Assembly (NCBI GenBank): GCA_937893485.1
Contig: CALBJL010000122.1
Coordinates: 1 to 6,907 of the forward strand
Length of the DNA: 6,907 nucleotides
Direction of reading: 5' to 3'
Source of the DNA: an uncultured bacterium
GTDB lineage: Bacteria; Bacillota; Clostridia; Lachnospirales; Lachnospiraceae
The stretch's first letter is position 1, and each line of letters starts with the position of its first letter. The position numbers were made by a program, and so were the translations under genes. The notes under the pieces were generated by a model. It saw only the letters and a list, made by a program, of their open reading frames with translations. It had not been told where the DNA came from and did no database searches. Positions 1 to 5,304 of this stretch are shown piece by piece.

Positions 1-1900
1 GCAGGCACAGATGGTAATTCAGGCCATTATAGTCAAACAGCACACCCGATGCCACATATTCCGTCCCGTTCATCTCGATCACGGAATGCACGACCTTATT
101 CACCTGCAGGCTGCGGATAAAAGCGTCCGCACTATCGGTAGAATAATACGTCTGTGTCGAAAAGCCCTTGTAGCGGTTCGTCTCCAGAACGTCCTTCACA
201 AACACAATGTCATTCTGCTGCGACATCGTCCAGTAATGGCTGTTCGAGCTGTCAAGCGTGCGCAGAATGTCCTCGACAATCTCCGCATCGTCACGGTTTG
301 TTTTCAGATTGATCTGGTCGAGTACAAGCTGTACATAGCCGTCCTGCTGCGTCGCGTAGACGCTCAGGATGCCGTCCTCATATTTTTGGAGCTGCCGCCA
401 GCCGACCGCTGCGATCAACTCGGTAAAAACGACAACGACGATCAGAACGACCCATGTATTGACTCTTTTCAATTCTTTTTGTTTCTTTATTTTCTTCTTT
501 TCCTGTTCCACTTCAAATTCCCCCAACGTTTCCGGTTCATCTGAATTGACAAAATTTCTGACCGTTTCGATTTTCTCCTGCACCGCCGTCAGATCATGTG
601 CGATAATCCCGCGGAACGCGCTCCGCTCCTCTGTCAATGTCCGCGTTTTCCATGCACTGGTCGTATTGATGCTGTTGATAATACCGGCGAACCGGATAAA
701 AAATACGACAAAGTTGAAAAACGGCAGCAGCGGTACGACCCACCACTGCCTGCTGTAGTAGCGCCGCACATCCGGAAAATCCCTCAGAAAACCGATCGTC
801 GAGAAATAGTACATATATCCGCAGACCGTATACAGCCCGAACAGAATCGCGGTCGCAAGCAGCACCGTCTTTCCGGAATATCCGACAAAGGTCAGGCAGA
901 TCAGCGCCAGATACCAGATAATGCGCGGAAATGCAAACGTGTGGTCATACATCAGCGTCTTGACTGACACATCCGTAAACATCTGGTACGAGCGCATCTT
1001 TTTTCCGCCGAACATCTTCGCCACTTCCAGACTGCCGCGCTGCCAGCGCTGCCGCTGTGTGTACAGCTTGTCGGCATTTTCGATCGGATCGACAAAAAAG
1101 ATGGATTTTTCACTCATATAGATCCGTTCGCCCTGCAGATAACGCATCTGAAACGTGATCTGTGTGTCCTCCGCCAGCGTCTCCGTGTTATACATTCTGG
1201 ATTTTAAGATCGCAGATTTCCGGAACGCAGAAAAGGCACCCGACACTGTGTAGATCGAATTCAGGTCAGATGCATAATTTCGTCCCGCGAGAAATGCCTG
1301 CGCGTATTCCATAAATTCCATTTTACGAAACAGACGGGAAAAACCTCTCGGGTACTCATCCACGAGCCGCGGCTCTATCAGGATCGCTCCCGTCATGCAG
1401 TTGATGGACGTATCGTTTTCAAACTTGTCGACCATGTAGGTCAATGCGCGTTTCTCCAATACACCATCGCTGTCGATATGAATAATATATTTTCCTTCAC
1501 TGTTGTACAGCGCCAGATTGAGTGCTCTGGACTTGCCCTGCTCCGCATTCAGCCACTGCATAATCAGATCCGGATACTCCTTCTGACACTTCGTATACAC
1601 CGCAAAGCTGTTATCCGTACCACGGTTGTTCACCAGAAAGATACGGATCTGCTTATTCGGATAGTCGCAGTCATTGATCGAGCGGATACACGCCTCCAGC
1701 GTATTTTGCGAATTGTAGACCGGTACAATGATCGATATTTCCGGATAGATAATCGGTTTTGGTATTTCTTTTGCAAACAGGATTCGCCTGAGCAGGATCA
1801 AAAAACTTCCAAATGCCGGAATGATCTCCATAATCAACGGAATCACGATCCATGCAGCCCAGAACACAAACGAATTTGCAAATCGCTCAATGATCTCCAT
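1..1900 (-). CDS. XrtG-associated family 2 glycosyltransferase with C-terminal membrane-anchored extracytoplasmic domain (3' end outside window)
   Basis: This is a membrane glycosyltransferase of the type found beside the Gram-positive exosortase XrtG, probably polymerising or extending a surface glycan. The frame is open for 633 codons with no stop and leaves the window at the left edge. An in-frame TAG at 1915-1913 makes the ATG at 1900 the first possible start; it lies inside the end of xrtG (14-nt overlap), with a weak AGGA 10 nt upstream. Visible parts: N-terminal membrane segment about 11-38; GT-A fold beginning at SIIVPVYNS (56-64); LVNNRGTDNS (89-98), with Asn where many GT2 enzymes have Asp; D143-S-D145 metal-binding motif; acidic TLAED (241-245); QRQRW (282-286), as in processive synthases; membrane segments about 326-341, 344-366 and 386-406. 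A charged linker (about 415-481, with a run of Lys/Glu), a further helix (482-500) and an extracytoplasmic region (501-633+) follow. This last part is unusual for the family and not recognised; a Cache-like sensor fold is a guess. Substrate sugar unknown. Confidence 0.9.
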   Translation of the reverse strand, partial: MEIIERFANSFVFWAAWIVIPLIMEIIPAFGSFLILLRRILFAKEIPKPIIYPEISIIVPVYNSQNTLEACIRSINDCDYPNKQIRIFLVNNRGTDNSFAVYTKCQKEYPDLIMQWLNAEQGKSRALNLALYNSEGKYIIHIDSDGVLEKRALTYMVDKFENDTSINCMTGAILIEPRLVDEYPRGFSRLFRKMEFMEYAQAFLAGRNYASDLNSIYTVSGAFSAFRKSAILKSRMYNTETLAEDTQITFQMRYLQGERIYMSEKSIFFVDPIENADKLYTQRQRWQRGSLEVAKMFGGKKMRSYQMFTDVSVKTLMYDHTFAFPRIIWYLALICLTFVGYSGKTVLLATAILFGLYTVCGYMYYFSTIGFLRDFPDVRRYYSRQWWVVPLLPFFNFVVFFIRFAGIINSINTTSAWKTRTLTEERSAFRGIIAHDLTAVQEKIETVRNFVNSDEPETLGEFEVEQEKKKIKKQKELKRVNTWVVLIVVVVFTELIAAVGWRQLQKYEDGILSVYATQQDGYVQLVLDQINLKTNRDDAEIVEDILRTLDSSNSHYWTMSQQNDIVFVKDVLETNRYKGFSTQTYYSTDSADAFIRSLQVNKVVHSVIEMNGTEYVASGVLFDYNGLNYHLCL

Positions 1901-2480
1901 AGCTGAATTTTCCTAATCTCATTCGTATAATCTGAGGCTTTGTAAATACATAAAAATACAGTAACACAGACAGCGCATAGAACACCAGCCTGCCTACCAG
2001 TGCATGTGAAAGATAGTACAGATCCAGTCCGCCAAAGTGGATCATTTCACAGATAATGATAATGCGGAGTGCATTCGCCAGCATGATATAGAGGACTCCG
2101 CAGATCGCAACGATCACGCGCTCTGCCACCGTATATACACGAAAAAACACGAGCAGCGACAGAAATGCCATGATCTCTATGATACCTGAACACTCAAAGT
2201 CGATCTGCAGCGTGATCGCGCCGACATCCGACTGCACGAACAGAATGCCGTATTTAAAAAACGGTGAAAATGTCCCCGTGACCTTGCCGACCAGACCCGC
2301 GACCGCCGCCACTGCCCGTGCCAGCGGTTCGGTCAGAACCGGACGAACCAAAAACATCATCAGTAAAAACAACCCCATTGCCCCGAGTATGAAATGCCAG
2401 AACGGAAGCTTTGCACGATCCGTCACCCGCAACAGGTAAAGCCATACACAAACGGCAATGATCGCAATTATGTACTTCAT
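1887..2480 (-). CDS. xrtG: Exosortase XrtG (Gram-positive exosortase, membrane cysteine transpeptidase)
   Basis: This is a polytopic membrane protein of 197 residues, the usual size for the compact XrtG branch of the exosortase/archaeosortase family. Exosortases cut C-terminal sorting tails of secreted proteins and probably transfer them to a glycan or lipid acceptor. The three family catalytic residues are in place: Cys97 in DFECSG (94-99), Arg139 in NALR (136-139) and His159 in YLSHALVGR (156-164), each next to a hydrophobic helix. Hydrophobic stretches lie about 2-17, 28-48, 55-67, 100-115, 121-145 and 161-180. The ATG at 2480 follows the stop of the CTERM gene by only 3 nt and has just a weak AGGT, so translation is probably coupled to the upstream gene. 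The end overlaps the glycosyltransferase start by 14 nt. The assignment to XrtG rather than another exosortase rests on size, the adjoining GT2 and the CTERM partner. The actual acceptor is unknown. Confidence 0.92.
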   Translation of the reverse strand: MKYIIAIIAVCVWLYLLRVTDRAKLPFWHFILGAMGLFLLMMFLVRPVLTEPLARAVAAVAGLVGKVTGTFSPFFKYGILFVQSDVGAITLQIDFECSGIIEIMAFLSLLVFFRVYTVAERVIVAICGVLYIMLANALRIIIICEMIHFGGLDLYYLSHALVGRLVFYALSVLLYFYVFTKPQIIRMRLGKFSYGDH

Positions 2481-2483
2481 CGG

Positions 2484-3983
2484 TTAAACCTGTTTCTTTC
2501 TCTTGCGCTGTGCCACATAAGCGAGTCCTGTCGTAGACAGACACAGGAACAGTCCCACGCCTGCGCCGGTCGGTGTACCTGCGGTAGTCACCCACTCCTG
2601 ACCGATCCGTCCCCACTGTCCGCTGACTGTGCGGATCTCATCTGTCTCGATGCCAAATTTTCGTGCCAGAACACTCAGGTCTGCCTCGTACTCCATATTG
2701 TCCTCAGACGAGCCAACCGTCACATACATTCTGCCAAAGACTGCGTTGTGATATTTATTTCCGTATTCATTATCATCCGCCTCCGCAAACTGGGAAATAT
2801 TCGTCGCCGTTTCCCAGCCCTGTGAGTCGATCATATAAAACTCATAGGTTCCCGGTGCCAGACCGTAAAGCTGTGGCGTATAATTGATCGTTCCGTCTGC
2901 ATCCACGGTCACAAACTCCGGATAAAAGTCTTTATTGTCATTGATACGGATCGTCACCGCTGCGGTGAACTCCCCGCCTGCCTCCTGCAAATGTGCCGGC
3001 ATCGTCGTCACAACGTGCGCATACAGCAGACCGTTCGTGGAATACATCGCACCCTCTGCATCATCCACATGCTCCTGCGTTCCTGCCGTCGCATACTGGA
3101 TCAGCACATGCGGATAATACGCCCAGTCCCCGTACAGACCGTCATAGACAACACCGTTAAACTTTTTATCTTCTGCATCCGGATTGCCCTGCAGGTTCGC
3201 CACATCGCTGATAAACGTCTGTCCCTGATACAGTCCGAAAGAAATCGTATTCGTATACTCAGGCAGCGCACTGGAAGGAACCGCTACCTCCCACATATGG
3301 GGTGCGCCAAACCAGTCCTTGTTGTTGACCGCTGCCAATGCACCGTCGATACCGCCTACCGTGCCGTCTCTCATCAACTGGATCGGCAGGATGCGTCCCA
3401 GATCCGTTGTGATCGCATACTGACCGTTATTATGAGATCCTGCGCCACACACGGAAACCCAGTCACCTGAACCATCACCATTGCCGACTGCCATAAAATA
3501 CAAGTACACATAATCACCATCCCATACCATTGCGACCTCGTCTACCGTATCCCAGCCCTTTCCTTCGTCCACGCTCACCTTTGCGATCGCATCCCAATCT
3601 GAAAAATCACCGTCGATCGTAATGCCCTCGTAGCGTGCGACCGGAAGCTGTTCATTCTCAAGCAGCAGCTCGTCAGGCTCCTGCTGTTCCTCCGGTACTT
3701 CCTCCGGCTGTTCCGCCTCCGGCGCTTCCGGTTCATCCGCCACAGATGCCTCCTGTCCGTCTGCCGGATCCTCTTCCTGCCCGCCATCTGCGGGCTGTGC
3801 GTCGTCTGTCGCATCCGGTGTGCCGTCCAGTGCCGATCCGGATGTCACATCTGATACTGTCGATGCCAGAACGGTCTGGCTCCAGCCGCCGGATAACAAT
3901 AACGTTCCGGCCAGGCAGAGTGCCGTCAATGCCGCCATTCTCTGTTTCATACCATTTTTTGTACCACGTTCTCTGTCCTGCAT
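2484..3983 (-). CDS. Secreted protein with tandem DOMON/CBM9-like modules and Firmicu-CTERM-type sorting tail (predicted XrtG substrate)
   Basis: This is a predicted exported cell-surface protein of 499 residues and the likely substrate of the adjacent exosortase. The chosen start is the ATG at 3983, which has GGGGGA 7 nt upstream; an in-frame GTG at 3998 would add five residues but has no ribosome binding site. Parts: signal peptide 1-40 (basic n-region, hydrophobic 17-32, likely cleavage after VLA at 38-40); a Pro/Glu/Asp-rich acidic linker, about 41-112; a first beta-sandwich-like module opening with ITIDGDFSDWD (121-131); a second opening with VVYDGLYGDW (278-287); and a C-terminal tail with TPTG (470-473), a hydrophobic helix (about 474-491) and the basic QRKRKK. 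That tail matches the tripartite form of exosortase sorting signals and the Firmicu-CTERM class in particular. IDGxxxDW openings are typical of CBM9-like/DOMON domains, which often bind carbohydrate or sugar-like ligands. No catalytic motif is recognised. The ligand is unknown. Confidence 0.87.
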   Translation of the reverse strand: MQDRERGTKNGMKQRMAALTALCLAGTLLLSGGWSQTVLASTVSDVTSGSALDGTPDATDDAQPADGGQEEDPADGQEASVADEPEAPEAEQPEEVPEEQQEPDELLLENEQLPVARYEGITIDGDFSDWDAIAKVSVDEGKGWDTVDEVAMVWDGDYVYLYFMAVGNGDGSGDWVSVCGAGSHNNGQYAITTDLGRILPIQLMRDGTVGGIDGALAAVNNKDWFGAPHMWEVAVPSSALPEYTNTISFGLYQGQTFISDVANLQGNPDAEDKKFNGVVYDGLYGDWAYYPHVLIQYATAGTQEHVDDAEGAMYSTNGLLYAHVVTTMPAHLQEAGGEFTAAVTIRINDNKDFYPEFVTVDADGTINYTPQLYGLAPGTYEFYMIDSQGWETATNISQFAEADDNEYGNKYHNAVFGRMYVTVGSSEDNMEYEADLSVLARKFGIETDEIRTVSGQWGRIGQEWVTTAGTPTGAGVGLFLCLSTTGLAYVAQRKRKKQV

Positions 3984-3990
3984 CCCATTT

Positions 3991-3996
3991 TCCCCC
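3991..3996 (-). promoter_or_regulatory. Ribosome binding site deciding the start of the CTERM-protein gene
   Basis: The minus strand reads GGGGGA, then seven bases, then ATG at 3983. No comparable site precedes the in-frame GTG at 3998, and the later in-frame ATG codons lack one too. The site lies between the TAG stop of the GT2-GtrA gene (4011-4009) and the ATG, so it is not buried in coding sequence. Confidence 0.65.
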
Positions 3997-4008
3997 ACTT
4001 GATGGCTG

Positions 4009-5046
4009 CTAAAAAATCAGCCGTTTTTGTATTTGAAAACTAATAAAAAACAAGGTCAGATCCACGATTACCTTAATGACTACAGAAGCAACCGGTATGA
4101 TCTGTGCAAATGCCGTCACCAGCCATGCGCTCGCGAGCATCTGTACGATACATAATACCGCATAGCGCCAGGCGCTGCCTGCCATGCGGCGTTTACTTTT
4201 GAAAACGATTTTATAATTGATCAGATAGTTGACGACCGCTGACACAATCCGTGCACACACCGTAGCGACCGTGATCGCCAGCAATCCGAGCGCCAGCGGC
4301 GCGATCAATCTTAATACCAATGTAAATCCTGCAATGTCCACGACAAATCCGATAAGCGAAGCCATGCAGAAACGGAGCAGTAATGCATAAATCTGCACCG
4401 AATCCCCGAACGGGCGGAAATGTGATGCCCGATTCTGCTCCAGATAGACCGTCTCGATCGTGATCTCACGAATCGGAATCTCTAATAGATTTGTTTCTAA
4501 TAGCATATTCGTCTCAAACTCAAACCGCTCCCCGGATACCGACAACAATTCACGCATAAAATCCGCCGGGATCCCGCGAAGCCCGGTCTGCGTATCCGTC
4601 ACCCGAACCCCACAGCACAGCTTCATGAAAAACCTCGTAAAGCGGTTGCCGCACGAGCTTTTCCACGGGACATTTTTGCCCGAAAAATCACGGCAGCCTA
4701 AGACCAGCGCCTCCGGCTGTGCCTGCAATGCCTCCCGGCAGCGGATAATATCCTTTGGCAAATGCTGTCCGTCCGCATCGGCGGTCACGACTCCCTCCAG
4801 CTCAGGCCAGCGCACGAGACACTCATTAAAGCCTGTCTTTAGCGCCCTGCCCTTTCCGAGATTTCTCGCATGATGGACAACGACCGCACCCATCTGTTCT
4901 GCCTGCTCAAAAATCCGTGCGGCTTCGTCTGTCGTACTGCCGTCATCGACGAGCAGCACCGGGGCTGTCCACTGACCCTTTAATGCTTCCAGCAAATCCA
5001 ATAAATGCTGTCCCGGCTCCAGTGCCGGAATCAATAATACGATCAT
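4009..5046 (-). CDS. Bifunctional GT2 (polyprenyl-phosphate glycosyltransferase-like)/GtrA-family membrane protein
   Basis: This 345-residue protein joins a cytosolic family 2 glycosyltransferase to a GtrA membrane domain. By family knowledge the GT2 part, dolichol-phosphate-mannose-synthase-like, moves a sugar from a nucleotide donor to undecaprenyl phosphate; GtrA domains are proposed to flip or help flip the product. Visible GT2 motifs: LLIPALEP (4-11), VDDGS (33-37), NLGKGRALKTGF (62-73), ADADGQH (89-95, the DxD site), DTQTGLRG (151-158) and RFEFETN (174-180). The GtrA part has four hydrophobic helices (about 221-246, 252-276, 293-314, 318-338) and its signatures: Arg266, Ser269, NYLINYKIVF (273-282), Lys325/Asp329 and a closing FQIQKRLIF. 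It looks full length. The ATG at 5046 has AAGGA 6 nt upstream. It is the first gene of the exosortase operon, so it probably supplies a lipid-linked sugar for glycan assembly connected with XrtG. The sugar cannot be read from sequence. Confidence 0.93.
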   Translation of the reverse strand: MIVLLIPALEPGQHLLDLLEALKGQWTAPVLLVDDGSTTDEAARIFEQAEQMGAVVVHHARNLGKGRALKTGFNECLVRWPELEGVVTADADGQHLPKDIIRCREALQAQPEALVLGCRDFSGKNVPWKSSCGNRFTRFFMKLCCGVRVTDTQTGLRGIPADFMRELLSVSGERFEFETNMLLETNLLEIPIREITIETVYLEQNRASHFRPFGDSVQIYALLLRFCMASLIGFVVDIAGFTLVLRLIAPLALGLLAITVATVCARIVSAVVNYLINYKIVFKSKRRMAGSAWRYAVLCIVQMLASAWLVTAFAQIIPVASVVIKVIVDLTLFFISFQIQKRLIF

Positions 5047-5104
5047 TTTCGTTCCTTTTTATGTATTTATGATGATACACATGTTGTGCTCACACCAAAA
5101 CGAA

Positions 5105-5114
5105 AGGTGCACCT
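5105..5114. promoter_or_regulatory. 10-bp perfect palindrome at the predicted transcription start of the XrtG operon
   Basis: AGGTGCACCT is identical on both strands. It begins about 8 bp downstream of the -10 element of the predicted promoter, so it covers the likely +1 region. A dimeric repressor bound here would block initiation or early elongation. A palindrome of this length can occur by chance, and no known regulator is recognised, so operator function is inference. Confidence 0.35.
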
Positions 5115-5121
5115 AAAGAAA

Positions 5122-5150
5122 ATTATAAATCCTGCGCCCCTGCAATACAA
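5122..5150 (-). promoter_or_regulatory. Sigma-A-type promoter of the GT2-GtrA/CTERM/xrtG operon
   Basis: On the minus strand a -35 TTGTAT (5150-5145, three of six consensus bases) is separated by exactly 17 bp from a perfect -10 TATAAT (5127-5122). Transcription would start near 5115, giving a leader of roughly 70 nt before the ATG at 5046. The weak -35 with an ideal -10 and spacer suggests a moderate promoter, perhaps helped by an activator. The GH53 terminator lies upstream, so this is the expected place for the operon's own promoter. Confidence 0.65.
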
Positions 5151-5221
5151 GACCCATTTTATGGAAAACATGCCAAAAATCAGCTATTTTTTATCAAATT
5201 GTATCCTCGCGGAGCGTTTTG

Positions 5222-5244
5222 TGTGATAGGAATTTCCTATCACA
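5222..5244. promoter_or_regulatory. 23-nt perfect palindrome (11+1+11), candidate operator or hairpin
   Basis: The arm TGTGATAGGAA is followed by one central base and its exact reverse complement. Outside it, TTTT on the left faces AAAA on the right across one non-matching pair. The element lies directly after the T-tract of the GH53 terminator and about 70 bp upstream of the -35 of the XrtG operon. As RNA it could form a 9-bp stem with a 5-nt loop, but no U-run follows on the minus strand, so it is not itself a standard terminator. A binding site for a dimeric regulator is the simplest reading. The outer TGTGA/TCACA halves resemble CRP-type half-sites, but the 13-bp spacing is wrong for CRP. 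Confidence 0.5.
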
Positions 5245-5245
5245 T

Positions 5246-5281
5246 AAAAACATGACTGCATGTCATCCACACAGCCATGTT
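5246..5281 (-). terminator. Rho-independent terminator of the GH53 operon
   Basis: On the minus strand, 24 nt after the GH53 stop, bases 5281-5249 can fold into a 13-bp stem beginning AACATGGCTG and closing CAGTCATGTT. It includes three G-U pairs, has a 7-nt loop, and leads into TTTTT ending at 5246. Position, stem length and T-tract all fit an intrinsic terminator separating the galactanase operon from the exosortase operon. Confidence 0.75.
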
Positions 5282-5304
5282 CAAACAAGGGAGTAGTTAT
5301 TAAA

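Noticed and set aside
11..1906. Several plus-strand open frames (for example 11-544, 596-967, 1478-1906).
   Set aside because: They lie opposite a continuous 633-codon minus-strand frame with clear GT2 motifs. Their translations are rich in His, Arg and Cys, lack domains and have no ribosome binding sites.
2254..2616. Minus-strand frame of 120 codons overlapping the CTERM gene and xrtG.
   Set aside because: It is a frame-shifted shadow, rich in Arg/Gly, of two genes whose motifs (TPTG tail, exosortase Cys) are in the other frames.
3996..3998. GTG at 3998 as start of the CTERM-protein gene.
   Set aside because: There is no Shine-Dalgarno sequence in front of it, whereas the ATG at 3983 has GGGGGA at 7 nt and yields a normal signal peptide.
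2991..4012. Plus-strand frames opposite the CTERM gene, including a Pro-rich one at 3635-4012, and a minus-strand frame at 3575-3814.
   Set aside because: They come from the repetitive acidic-linker codons and the biased composition of the true gene, and have no recognisable protein features.
5047..5114. Riboswitch in the leader of the GT2-GtrA operon.
   Set aside because: The leader is only about 70 nt, and I see no known riboswitch core or a terminator/antiterminator pair.
5164..5190. A second promoter or terminator in the AT-rich stretch containing the AAAAAT/ATTTTT inverted repeat.
   Set aside because: There is no -10 at the right distance from any TTG-type hexamer there, and the stem is A-T only with no following T-run in the direction of transcription.
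5222..5244. CRP-type binding site suggested by TGTGA and TCACA at the palindrome ends.
   Set aside because: CRP needs a 6-bp spacer between these halves; here it is 13 bp, and classical CRP regulation is not expected in Clostridia.
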